Below are positions 8,353 to 16,422 of a DNA stretch of 64,000 bases, piece after piece. The stretch is from Jiella flava (GTDB taxonomy: Bacteria; Pseudomonadota; Alphaproteobacteria; Rhizobiales; Rhizobiaceae), in NCBI RefSeq assembly GCF_017349315.1, contig NZ_JAFMPP010000008.1, forward strand, positions 124,001 to 188,000. Reading direction: 5' to 3'. Position 1 is the stretch's first letter. Each line of letters starts with the position of its first letter. Below the pieces are notes generated by a model that did not search any database, was not told the DNA's origin, and saw nothing but the letters and a program-made list of their open reading frames with translations. The translations under genes were made by a program, and so were the position numbers.

Positions 8353-10377
8353 TCAGCCCTTCGTCCGGATGATGATGTTGAGATACTTGTCGACTTCGGC
8401 ATGGGCCCAGGGCGGGACGACCGTGGTGGAGTCGAACTGTTCGACGATGGCCGGGCCGGAAAGGGCAAAGCCGGCGGGCAGGGTGTCGCGATCAAAGACC
8501 GGCGTGTCGTGCGGCTGATCGTCGAACCAGACGGTGCGGCGGCTTTTCGGATCCGGCGTCTCACCGGTCGGCTCATATTCGAGGAGCTTGGCTTTCGGCA
8601 CCACGCCGATCGCCTTTAGATTGACCCGGAACAGGCTGACTGGGGTGTCGTCGCGGCGGAAGTTGTATTCCCGGTGATGCTCGCGGTGGAAATCCTCGAT
8701 GAGGTCCGGGATCGAGCGGATCGGGCTCGGGGCTGTGACGGCGAGCGAGCGCCACTGGCCGCGATACATCATGTCGATCGAGCGCTGGAAGACGATGTCC
8801 TCGGATTTGACCCCTTCATGGGTCAGGCGGTCGAGCGCCTCCTTTTCGATCCGGGCGAACTGCGCCTCGATCGTCTCCGGATCGGCGGCGGTCGCGTCGA
8901 CCATGCAGTTTTCCGAAAAGTCGTGCTGCATGTCGACGAGCAGGCAGCCGAGCGCCGACGTGACGCCCGGATTGGGCGGCACGATCACCGCCGGAATGGA
9001 GAGTTCGCGCGCCACCGCCGCACCATGCAGCGCGCCGGCGCCACCGAAGGCGACGAGGGCGAAGTCGCGCGGGTCGTAGCCGCGGCTGATCGAGATCAGC
9101 CGGACGGCGTCGGACATATTGGCGTTGGCGACCTTGAGGATCGCATCCGCTGCGGCCTCGACCGACAGGTCGAAGGGGTCGGCGACCCCCTCGGCGACTG
9201 CTTTGCGGGCCAGCGATGCATCGAGCGTCACCGAGCCGCCGGCCAGACTCGTGCCGAGCCGGCGGAGCGTGACATTCGCGTCAGTGTTGGTCGGCTGTGT
9301 GTTGCCGTTGCCGTAGCAAGCCGGGCCCGGATAGGCGCCGGCCGATTGCGGGCCGTTGCGCAGCGAGCCGGCCTCGTCGGTCCATGCGAGCGAGCCGCCG
9401 CCGGCGCCGATGGTCATCACCTCGATCGAGGAGAAGCGGATCGGATAGCCGAATTCGATGGACCAGTCCTTGGTCACCCGCGACTGGCCCTCATAGGCGA
9501 GCGAGACGTCTGTCGAGGTGCCGCCCATGTCGAGGCCGATGGAATTCGGGAAGCCGCAGAGGCCGGCGATGTGGCGGCTGGCGATGGCGCCGGCGGCAAT
9601 GCCGGAGCCGGCAAGGCGCGCGGCAAAATCCTTGACGCTCGCCGGCGTCATCACGCCGCCGCCGGTGTGCAGCAGCAGAAGATCGCGCTCGTAGCCCTCC
9701 TCGGCCAGCCGGTTGCCGAGACGGTTGGTGTAGCTGACAACGACGGGGCTGAGCGCGGCGTTGACGACGGTGGTGGAGAAGCGCTCGTGCTCGAAGATTT
9801 CCGGCAAGACTTCCGACGACACCGAAACCGGGACGTCGGGCATCACCGCAGTGAGGATGTCGCGCATCCGCCTTTCGTTCTCGCCGTTGAGATAGGCGTT
9901 CATGAAGCAGACCGCGATCGCGTCGACGCCGCGCCGCTTGAGGATCCGCGCGACCTCGCGGGCGGCCTCCTCGTCGAGCGGCTCGATCACCGCGCCGGCC
10001 GCGTCGATACGCTCGGGGACGGTCAGCCGGTCACGCCGCGGGATATAGGGGCGCACGACGTCCTTATAGGCGTCCCAGAGGTCCTCTTTGTTGGCGCGGC
10101 GGATCTCGATGACGTCGCGAAAGCCTTGGGTGGAGACCAGCGCGGTGCGCGGCAGGCGACGGGTGATCAGCGCATTGGTGGCGACGGTGGTGCCGTGAGA
10201 GAAGAGCGCCACCTTGGACAGGTCGATACCGGCCTTGCCGACGCCGGTCATGATCCCGTCGATCGGGTCGCTGGTCGACGACGTCTTCTCGATCCGGATC
10301 CGGCCGGTCTCCTCATCCATGATACAGATGTCGGTAAAGGTTCCCCCGACATCGACGGCTACGCGAAGGTTCTGCAC
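8353..10377 (-). CDS. hyuA: Hydantoinase A / 5-oxoprolinase N-terminal-like subunit
   Basis: ATP-binding HyuA subunit, 674 aa from a GTG at 10377 preceded by AGGTGGGA at suitable spacing. The reading frame is open about 120 codons further upstream, but that part is low in family resemblance and lies in the promoter region. The first residues VQNLRVAVDVGGTFTDICIM carry the actin-like phosphate loop DVGGTFTD, and a second family block is FSHGTTVATNALITRR. HyuA phosphorylates the ring carbonyl oxygen, which HyuB then hydrolyses. First gene of the operon that continues through transporter and hydroxylase genes to the window edge. Confidence 0.92.
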   Translation of the reverse strand: MQNLRVAVDVGGTFTDICIMDEETGRIRIEKTSSTSDPIDGIMTGVGKAGIDLSKVALFSHGTTVATNALITRRLPRTALVSTQGFRDVIEIRRANKEDLWDAYKDVVRPYIPRRDRLTVPERIDAAGAVIEPLDEEAAREVARILKRRGVDAIAVCFMNAYLNGENERRMRDILTAVMPDVPVSVSSEVLPEIFEHERFSTTVVNAALSPVVVSYTNRLGNRLAEEGYERDLLLLHTGGGVMTPASVKDFAARLAGSGIAAGAIASRHIAGLCGFPNSIGLDMGGTSTDVSLAYEGQSRVTKDWSIEFGYPIRFSSIEVMTIGAGGGSLAWTDEAGSLRNGPQSAGAYPGPACYGNGNTQPTNTDANVTLRRLGTSLAGGSVTLDASLARKAVAEGVADPFDLSVEAAADAILKVANANMSDAVRLISISRGYDPRDFALVAFGGAGALHGAAVARELSIPAVIVPPNPGVTSALGCLLVDMQHDFSENCMVDATAADPETIEAQFARIEKEALDRLTHEGVKSEDIVFQRSIDMMYRGQWRSLAVTAPSPIRSIPDLIEDFHREHHREYNFRRDDTPVSLFRVNLKAIGVVPKAKLLEYEPTGETPDPKSRRTVWFDDQPHDTPVFDRDTLPAGFALSGPAIVEQFDSTTVVPPWAHAEVDKYLNIIIRTKG

Positions 10378-10539
10378 GGTTTCGTTCCCACCTCGTTTGC
10401 CCTGCCGTCGCCTTGGCTTGACGATGGCTTTCCGTTGCGTGATGGAAGTGAAGCAGCTTCGAACGGTGCGTTCTTGACGATTGGCGCACGAAATTTTGCG
10501 TTTCCGCGCATTCCGGGCTTGGTTTTTTTGCACTTGCGA

Positions 10540-10575
10540 GAAATGCACAAATGCTGCGCAGCACAACAATGCAGT
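10540..10575. promoter_or_regulatory. Candidate regulator-binding repeats upstream of hyuA
   Basis: The gap between hyuA and the AraC gene holds a perfect 12-bp palindrome TGCTGCGCAGCA at 10552-10563, flanked by similar direct repeats (GCACAAATGC at 10545-10554 and GCACAACAATGC at 10561-10572). This is the expected place for the AraC-family regulator encoded just upstream to act on the hyuA operon promoter. The assignment is positional inference. Confidence 0.35.
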
Positions 10576-10627
10576 TCGGTTATGGTTTTGGCAGATCATC
10601 CGCATCGTCGGTGGCCGCGCTCCCGTC

Positions 10628-11596
10628 TCAGTGATTGCGACGGGCTTCGGCGCGGGTATCGCTGGGGGTGCGGCCGAAATGCGCGCGATAGCTGCGGCTG
10701 AACTGCGCCTGGTCACCAAAGCCGCAAGCATAGGCGATCTGCGAGATCGAGCCGCGGAAATGCGGGTCCCGCAGTCGCTGATCGCACTGCATCAAACGCT
10801 GGGTGCGAATTTGGGTGCCGACGGTGGTGTCTTCCTCCTCGAAGATCTGCTGCAGGTAGCGCAGCGAGATGCCGCAGGCGTCGGCGACACTTTGCGGGGT
10901 GAGGGCCGGATCGCGGAGCCGCGAGCGGATGATGTCTTCGGCCCGGCACAGATGGGCATGGCGCACGGTGGTTGACGAGCCGGTCAAAACGCGGCTGTCG
11001 GAGCTCACGGCGGCGGCCAACAGCTCGACCAACTGGCAGCCGATCAGTTGCTGGGCGGTGGCGTCGAATTCTGTGATTCGGGCGACGGACAGGCGCAGCA
11101 TATCAACGAACAGCGCGCCGGCGCCGGTGCGGGCGTCGAAGCGCAGGCTCGCCAGTCGTTCGGGCCGGCTGATCCGGTTTTCGAGCACCGCCTTCGGCAC
11201 CTTCAGCACCCAGAGCGAAGCCGGATCGCGATGGCTGAACTCGTAGGGCAGGTGGCTGCGTTCGATCAGAAAGCCGCCGGGTTGGCAGGAGACGTCCTGG
11301 CCATCCTGCAGGAAGCGCACTTCCGCAAGCTCCGGCACGGTGATCAGGTAGCTTTCGTCGCACTCCTCAACGAGATGCTGTTCATGCCGACGATAAAGCA
11401 GGCCGTTCGAACAGTTTCGCGAGATCGAAACGGAGCCAAGGGTCCAAGCTTCGAGGCTGCCCTCGAAGACGCCTGATCCTTGTCTCGATCCTTGGAAAAC
11501 CAGGTCGAGGGGAAAATAAACGCTCGCGATGGCCTTTTGCCAGGCCGTGCGCCGTTGTGCCGGGACAAGGTCGCGGGTCGAGTAACTCAACTGCAT
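10628..11596 (-). CDS. AraC-family transcriptional regulator
   Basis: Regulator of 322 aa. The C-terminal third holds two helix-turn-helix elements: CRAEDIIRSRLRDPALTPQSVADACGISLRYLQQIF and the second with ISQIAYACGFGDQAQFSRSYRAHFGRTPSD, the classic AraC tail. The N-terminal part is a cupin-like ligand domain of the kind seen in FeaR/OxyR-independent amine regulators (AraC-binding-like domain). ATG at 11596 has GGGAG nine bases upstream; a GTG two codons earlier has poor spacing. Same strand as hyuA and 250 bp upstream of it, so it is the likely local activator of the catabolic operon. Confidence 0.92.
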   Translation of the reverse strand: MQLSYSTRDLVPAQRRTAWQKAIASVYFPLDLVFQGSRQGSGVFEGSLEAWTLGSVSISRNCSNGLLYRRHEQHLVEECDESYLITVPELAEVRFLQDGQDVSCQPGGFLIERSHLPYEFSHRDPASLWVLKVPKAVLENRISRPERLASLRFDARTGAGALFVDMLRLSVARITEFDATAQQLIGCQLVELLAAAVSSDSRVLTGSSTTVRHAHLCRAEDIIRSRLRDPALTPQSVADACGISLRYLQQIFEEEDTTVGTQIRTQRLMQCDQRLRDPHFRGSISQIAYACGFGDQAQFSRSYRAHFGRTPSDTRAEARRNH

Positions 11597-11776
11597 CTTC
11601 ACTCACTCCCATTCGTGTCGAGCGTGCCAGGTGCGGCGTTGGCGTTTTCCCCCTGACTTCCTTTCGTTATACGGCGTCGTTTCGTTGACTTTTCAGATGA
11701 TTGTCCCCTGATCCTGACGCGGACTCGACGCCGCGTCCCGTGTTCATCGACTGGAGGTTGGAGGCCTTGCGGCCGC

Positions 11777-12487
11777 TCACAGAGCTTGTCGGACGGCTTG
11801 AGCCAACGCCACCGCATTCGGCGTGTCGGAATGAATGCAGATGGTGTCGGCATTCATATCGATCAGTGTGCCGTCGACGGTCGTCGCCTTCTTGTCGCTC
11901 AAGACCTTCCGGACGCGGCGCGCCGCTTCTTCGGGGTCTTTGGCGTCATGGTGGCGGGTGATGATCAGCCGGCCTTCGCCGTCATAATCGAGATCGGCGT
12001 AATATTCGGCAAGGCACGGAATGCCGCGCTCCGAATAGACCTCTTCCTGCAGCGTGCCGCGCATGCACAAAAGCGGAACGCCGAACACCTCGGCCGCGTC
12101 GGCGATGCCGTTGGCGATGTGCCGCTCGCGCATGGCGGCGCCATAAAGCGCGCCATGCGGCTTGATATGGTTGAGCGTCAGGCCTTCGGCTTGAAGAAAA
12201 CCCTTGAGCGCGCCGATCTGATAGATCAGGCAGTCGGCAAGTTCCTGGCGGTCCATCTTCATTTCCCGGCGGCCGAAGCCTTGTAGATCCGGGAAGGAGG
12301 GGTGCGCACCGACGGCAACGCCATGCTTGGCGGCGAGCGCCACGGTCGCGCGCATCACCGAAGGATCGGAGGCGTGAAAGCCGCAAGCCACGTTGGCAAT
12401 GTCGACGAAGGGCATCAGGCCGGCGTCGTCGCCGCAGTGATAAAGACCGAAGCCTTCGCCCATATCGCAATTGATGGTGACGCTCAT
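11777..12487 (-). CDS. pxpA: 5-oxoprolinase subunit A (LamB/YcsF family)
   Basis: PxpA homologue of 236 aa, close to the usual 240-255. The N terminus SVTINCDMGEGFGLYHCGDD and the block ANVACGFHASDPSVM are family hallmarks, followed by GAHPSFPDLQGFGRREM. With PxpB and PxpC it converts 5-oxoproline to glutamate using ATP. The frame is open upstream, but the ATG at 12487 has AAGGAC eight bases before it and gives the conserved N terminus. Unusually, pxpA is separated from pxpBC by a LysR gene and lies on the opposite strand. Confidence 0.93.
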   Translation of the reverse strand: MSVTINCDMGEGFGLYHCGDDAGLMPFVDIANVACGFHASDPSVMRATVALAAKHGVAVGAHPSFPDLQGFGRREMKMDRQELADCLIYQIGALKGFLQAEGLTLNHIKPHGALYGAAMRERHIANGIADAAEVFGVPLLCMRGTLQEEVYSERGIPCLAEYYADLDYDGEGRLIITRHHDAKDPEEAARRVRKVLSDKKATTVDGTLIDMNADTICIHSDTPNAVALAQAVRQAL

Positions 12488-12526
12488 TGGTCTTGTCCTT
12501 TTTGGGAGCAGCCCGTGTTTGCTACC

Positions 12527-12626
12527 GCATCGGCCCGAAAATCGGACCCGATTTTCGGAAAGAAAGATGCGTATAATCAATAATATAGCGCATTCTTTGC
12601 GCGTCCTGTCGGACGCACGGAGCGCT
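12527..12626 (-). repeat. Interspersed intergenic repeat, family A, copy 1 (diverged)
   Basis: Contains the inverted arms GCATCGGCCCGAAAATCG and CGATTTTCGG followed by GATGCG, then a second GC-rich part ending AGCGCT. The same layout occurs at 22354-22452, 48760-48858 and 51471-51568. This copy is the most diverged in its second half. It fills most of the 291-bp gap between pxpA and the LysR gene. Confidence 0.6.
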
Positions 12627-12778
12627 AGGTTCCCCAGCGTGGACAGGATGAGTGTGTGGCGTCAAATTGAATAAATCGCAACGCCGTATCGGTGAAATCG
12701 ATAGCCTGTCCGTCCGCCGCTGGCGTGGTGAGATGTCGGGAGGAGGCGGTTCGGGGCACGGCGGCGACGGAGGCGCTG

Positions 12779-13696
12779 TCAGGAGGGGTCGACGCCGACA
12801 GTGCCGGTCGCGTAGCGCATGAAGTCGCGAAACGCGGCGCAGGCCGGGTCGACGGCGTCATGGCGTTTCCAGGCCAGCCCGACATCCATGCTCGGCACGC
12901 CTTCGTCGATGACGCGGGTCTCGATGCGTTGTCCGTCGAGCGACCAGGGGCGATAGACGAGATCCGATAGGATCGTCACCCCGGCGCCGGCCGCAACCAT
13001 CGAGCGCACGGCCTCCACCGACGCGGTGCGGAACAGCACCTTCGGTTCCATGTTGGCGCTCGCCCAATAGCGCATCGCGGTGATTTTCGCCTCGTCGACC
13101 GTCAGCATCAGATAGGGAAAGGGCTGAATGTCGGCGAGGCCGACCCGGTCGATCCGGGTCAACGGATGGGACGGGGTGAGCCAGAGCCGGCGCGACGAGC
13201 GCTGCAGGATCTCGCTGGTGATCTGGTCGCGGTTTTCGAGATTGGAGACGAGCATCACGGCGATGTCGATGGCGTCGTCGATAATCGCCTGTTCGAGCAC
13301 CGGGCGGGGCGCTTCGAACAGCTCGAGCGAGATGCCGGGGAAGTTGGCGTAAAAACGGATCAGGTGGGGCGGCAGGAAATAGCCGGCCACGGTGTAGGTC
13401 ACGCCGACCCGCACCCGGCCGACGAGCCGGTCGCCTCTCATATGCGGGCTGCGGATCGCCTCGGCCACCGAGGACAGGATCTGCTTGGCCTGGGGCAGGA
13501 AGCGGCCGCCCTCGATCGTCACCTTCACCCCCTGCGGCGTGCGCTCCAAAAGCGGTGCGCCGACGAGGGCTTCCAGCTGTTGGATCGCGGTTGTCACCGC
13601 CGATTGGGACACGTTCAATTCGACCGCGGCGCGACTGATCCGGCCGGTCTCCGCCGCAGCGACGAAGTAGCGGATCTGTTTGAACGATATCGACAT
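12779..13696 (-). CDS. LysR-family transcriptional regulator
   Basis: 305-residue LysR protein: N-terminal winged helix-turn-helix (FKQIRYFVAAAETGRISRAAVELNVSQSAVTTAIQQLEALVGAPLLER, residues 5-53) and a periplasmic-binding-like effector domain. GGAGA lies upstream of the ATG. It is transcribed divergently from accB-accC-pxpB-pxpC, with a T-N11-A palindrome in the shared region, so it probably controls that operon and itself. The effector may be 5-oxoproline or a related cyclic amide; that is inference from context. Confidence 0.94.
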   Translation of the reverse strand: MSISFKQIRYFVAAAETGRISRAAVELNVSQSAVTTAIQQLEALVGAPLLERTPQGVKVTIEGGRFLPQAKQILSSVAEAIRSPHMRGDRLVGRVRVGVTYTVAGYFLPPHLIRFYANFPGISLELFEAPRPVLEQAIIDDAIDIAVMLVSNLENRDQITSEILQRSSRRLWLTPSHPLTRIDRVGLADIQPFPYLMLTVDEAKITAMRYWASANMEPKVLFRTASVEAVRSMVAAGAGVTILSDLVYRPWSLDGQRIETRVIDEGVPSMDVGLAWKRHDAVDPACAAFRDFMRYATGTVGVDPS

Positions 13697-13815
13697 CGCT
13701 TTTCTCCAAGCCCTCGACGCTGCCGGCCGAGACGATATTGCCCAGCCAAGTCAAGTCCTTCGACCCATACGGTTGAGCGCACGCGAAAGCCACCATTTGC
13801 TCGCAGTCAAAGGAT

Positions 13816-13830
13816 ATCGATTTTATCGAT
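13816..13830. promoter_or_regulatory. Candidate LysR operator (ATCGAT-TTT-ATCGAT)
   Basis: A perfect 6-bp inverted repeat with a 3-bp spacer lies in the region between the divergent LysR gene and accB. It fits the T-N11-A pattern of LysR boxes (T at 13817, A at 13829) and is 88 bp before the accB start. Function is inferred from position and symmetry. Confidence 0.45.
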
Positions 13831-13917
13831 GGCCTGCTTTCTGATTTGCAATTTTACGAGGGCTGGAAGTTTTGCAAGGCTCTTCAAATTCTGAAACGAG
13901 CAACAGCGAGCCTGATT

Positions 13918-14160
13918 ATGACCAAGAGCACTATCGAGGCGCCGATTCCTGGCACGTTCTATCGCTCTCCTTCGCCCCAGGAGCCGGTCTTCAAGAACGA
14001 AGGCGATGCCGTTGCTGTCGGCGATACGGTCGGGCTGATCGAGGTCATGAAGTCGTTCACCCCGGTGATCGCCGAGACCGCCGGGACGCTTGTCGCCTTC
14101 CATGTGGAGAATGAAGACGCCGTGATGGCTGGCCAACCGCTCTACGATCTCGAAGCCTGA
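13918..14160 (+). CDS. accB: Biotin carboxyl carrier protein, short form
   Basis: Small 80-residue biotinyl/lipoyl domain protein. The biotin-attachment turn is GLIEVMKSF, with the lysine in the expected hairpin between two half-barrels, although the usual MKM is MKS. It lacks the long N-terminal part of AccB from acetyl-CoA carboxylase, so it is a stand-alone carrier. ATG at 13918 gives MTKSTIEAPIPGTFYRSPSP, matching the family start. It precedes accC by 3 bp and sits with pxpB and pxpC, so it probably serves a dedicated carboxylase or 5-oxoprolinase complex and not fatty acid synthesis. Confidence 0.9.
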   Translation: MTKSTIEAPIPGTFYRSPSPQEPVFKNEGDAVAVGDTVGLIEVMKSFTPVIAETAGTLVAFHVENEDAVMAGQPLYDLEA

Positions 14161-14163
14161 GCG

Positions 14164-15546
14164 ATGGCGATTTCCAAGATCCTGGTTGCCAATCGCGGCG
14201 AGATCGCGGTTCGCATCATTCGTGCGGCCCGCGAGCTCGGTCTCAAAACCGTCCAGGCCGCCAGCGCCGCCGATGAGACCATGCTGGCGGCGCGTCTTGC
14301 CGACCAAACGGTCTGTGTCGGCCCGCCGCACGCCTCCAAGTCCTATCTGAATGGCGACGCCCTGATCGCCGCCGCCCGTGACACCGGCTGTGACGCCGTG
14401 CATCCGGGCTACGGCTTTTTGTCTGAAAACGCCGACTTTGCCGAGGCGGTCGAGGCCGCCGGCCTCATCTTCATCGGGCCGAAGGCGGAAACCATCCGCA
14501 AGATGGGCGACAAGGCCGCCGCCCGCCGCGAGGCGGAGCTGGCGGGCGTGCCGACGGTGCCGGGCTCCGACGGAGTCGTGAAAGACGTCGCCGAAGCCCA
14601 AACGGCCGCCGACGCGGTCGGCTATCCGGTGATGATCAAGGCTGCCGCCGGTGGTGGTGGCCGCGGAATCCGCATCGCCGCCAATGCCGAGGGGTTGGCG
14701 CAGCTGATCCCTCAGGCGAGCGCCGAGGCGAAGGCCGCCTTTGGCGATGGCGGGCTTTATCTCGAACGCTTCGTGCGCCGGGCCCGCCATGTCGAGGTGC
14801 AGATCCTCGGTGATGGCGAGCGGGCGATCCATCTGTTCGAGCGCGAGTGCTCGTTGCAGCGGCGCCGTCAGAAGGTGTGGGAGGAGGCGCCCGCCGTCTG
14901 TCTCAGCCCTCAGCAGCGCCAAGCGCTATGCCACTCGGCGGTCAAGCTTGCCGAGCGGGTCGGCTATCGCGGCGCCGGCACGCTGGAATATCTGTTCGAC
15001 GAGGAGACCGGCGAGTTCTTCTTCATCGAGATGAACACCCGCATCCAGGTCGAGCATCCGGTGACGGAAATGGTCACCGGCGTTGATCTGGTCGGCTGGA
15101 TGATCCGGATCGCCGGCGGCGAGGCGCTCAGCCTGAGCCAAGAGGACATTGTCCTGCGCGGCCATGCGGTCGAGGCGCGGATCAATGCCGAGGATCCGGC
15201 GGCCGATTTCCGCCCGCATCCCGGCACCGTCGGCGGTCTCGAACTGCCGGGTGGCATGGGCGTGCGGTTCGATACGATGCTCTATCCGGGCTATCAGATT
15301 CCACCTTTCTACGACTCTCTGCTCGGCAAGCTTATCGCCCATGCCGACAGCCGCGAGCGGGCGATCGCGCGCATGCAACGCGCCCTCGGCGAGTTGACGG
15401 TCGAGGGGGTGCCGACCACGGTGCCGCTTCACTTGGCACTCGCCGGCGCCAAGGACGTCCGAGACGGGGCGTTTCACACCGGTTGGCTGGAGGAGTGGCT
15501 GAAAGGCCGTCCGCTGGCCGACGATGCAACTCCAGAGAAAGAGTGA
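14164..15546 (+). CDS. accC: Biotin carboxylase subunit
   Basis: 460-residue biotin carboxylase of normal size. ATP-grasp features are the glycine loop AAAGGGGRGIRIA at residues 160-172, HPGYGFLSEN at 80-89, and EMNTRIQVEHPVTE around 290-305, which holds catalytic and metal-binding residues. It carboxylates biotin on the carrier encoded just upstream. The operon has no carboxyltransferase of the acetyl-CoA type; the following genes pxpB and pxpC are homologous to the carboxyltransferase part of urea carboxylase, so they may be the acceptor-side subunits. Confidence 0.94.
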   Translation: MAISKILVANRGEIAVRIIRAARELGLKTVQAASAADETMLAARLADQTVCVGPPHASKSYLNGDALIAAARDTGCDAVHPGYGFLSENADFAEAVEAAGLIFIGPKAETIRKMGDKAAARREAELAGVPTVPGSDGVVKDVAEAQTAADAVGYPVMIKAAAGGGGRGIRIAANAEGLAQLIPQASAEAKAAFGDGGLYLERFVRRARHVEVQILGDGERAIHLFERECSLQRRRQKVWEEAPAVCLSPQQRQALCHSAVKLAERVGYRGAGTLEYLFDEETGEFFFIEMNTRIQVEHPVTEMVTGVDLVGWMIRIAGGEALSLSQEDIVLRGHAVEARINAEDPAADFRPHPGTVGGLELPGGMGVRFDTMLYPGYQIPPFYDSLLGKLIAHADSRERAIARMQRALGELTVEGVPTTVPLHLALAGAKDVRDGAFHTGWLEEWLKGRPLADDATPEKE

Positions 15547-15552
15547 GGGCCG

Positions 15553-16422
15553 ATGAAGACGCGTTATTCTTTCGGCGGCGACGAACACATCTTCGTCGAA
15601 ATCGACGAGGAAATGTCGCTTGAGGCATTCTTCAAGAGCCTGTCGATGAGCAAGGCGGTGCGCGAGGCGACGATCGCCGGCGTCACTGAGATCTGTCCGG
15701 CGAACGCTTCCTTCCAGGTGAGGTTCGACCCCGACGTGATCGCGCCGGAGGCGTTGCTGACCCGGCTGAAGAGCTTCGAGGCGGTGGCGGAGACCGCCGA
15801 GAAGACCATCGACACCCGCATCATCGAGGTGCCGGTCTTCTACAACGATCCCTGGACTCATGAGACCTTGATGCGCTTTCGCGAGCGCCATCAGGATCCC
15901 GACGCGACCGATCTCGAATATGCCGCGCGGATCAACGACTATCCGAGCGTCGAAACATTCATCGAGGCCCATTCGGGCGCGCCCTGGTTTGTTTCGATGG
16001 TCGGCTTCGTCGCGGGGCTGCCCTTCACCTATCAGCTGGTGGAGCGCTCCAGGCAGATCGAGGTGCCGAAATATCTGCGGCCCCGGACCGATACGCCGCG
16101 ATTGACCGTCGGCTATGGCGGCTGCTTCGGTTGCATCTATTCGGTGCGCGGCGCCGGCGGCTACCAGATGTTCGGCATCACCCCGATGCCGATCTACGAT
16201 CCGAAGGCCGAGCAGAGCTATCTGAAGGATCTGTTCCTGTTTCGGCCGGGCGATATCATCCGGTTCAAGCCGATCGATCGCGAGGCCTATGACGCGGCGA
16301 TCGCCGATGTGGAGGCCGGCCGCTACGAGCCGAAGATCGCCTCGGTCCACTTCTCGCTCGATGCCTTCAATGCCGATCCCGAAGGTTTCAACGCCAAACT
16401 CTTGGAGGCGCTCGATGGCTGA
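15553..16422 (+). CDS. pxpB: 5-oxoprolinase subunit B (KipI / allophanate hydrolase subunit 1 family)
   Basis: 289-residue AHS1/KipI-family protein, somewhat longer than Bacillus KipI. The cyclophilin-like domain carries the conserved run PRLTVGYGGCFGCIYSVRGAGGYQMFGITPMPIYD in the C-terminal half. It works with PxpC and PxpA in ATP-dependent opening of 5-oxoproline. It lies 6 bp after accC and its stop overlaps the pxpC start by 8 bp. The N-terminal 80 residues (EHIFVEIDEEMSLEAFF) fit the usual KipI N-terminal domain. Confidence 0.92.
   Translation: MKTRYSFGGDEHIFVEIDEEMSLEAFFKSLSMSKAVREATIAGVTEICPANASFQVRFDPDVIAPEALLTRLKSFEAVAETAEKTIDTRIIEVPVFYNDPWTHETLMRFRERHQDPDATDLEYAARINDYPSVETFIEAHSGAPWFVSMVGFVAGLPFTYQLVERSRQIEVPKYLRPRTDTPRLTVGYGGCFGCIYSVRGAGGYQMFGITPMPIYDPKAEQSYLKDLFLFRPGDIIRFKPIDREAYDAAIADVEAGRYEPKIASVHFSLDAFNADPEGFNAKLLEALDG

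Noticed and set aside
5579-8518. 979-codon plus-strand ORF opposite the binding protein and hyuB
   Set aside because: It is the antisense shadow of two genes with clear family motifs; its translation is Asp/Gly/Arg-rich with no domain pattern.
10378-10731. N-terminal extension of HyuA
   Set aside because: Low-complexity and promoter-like; GTG 10377 has a good ribosome site and begins the conserved domain.
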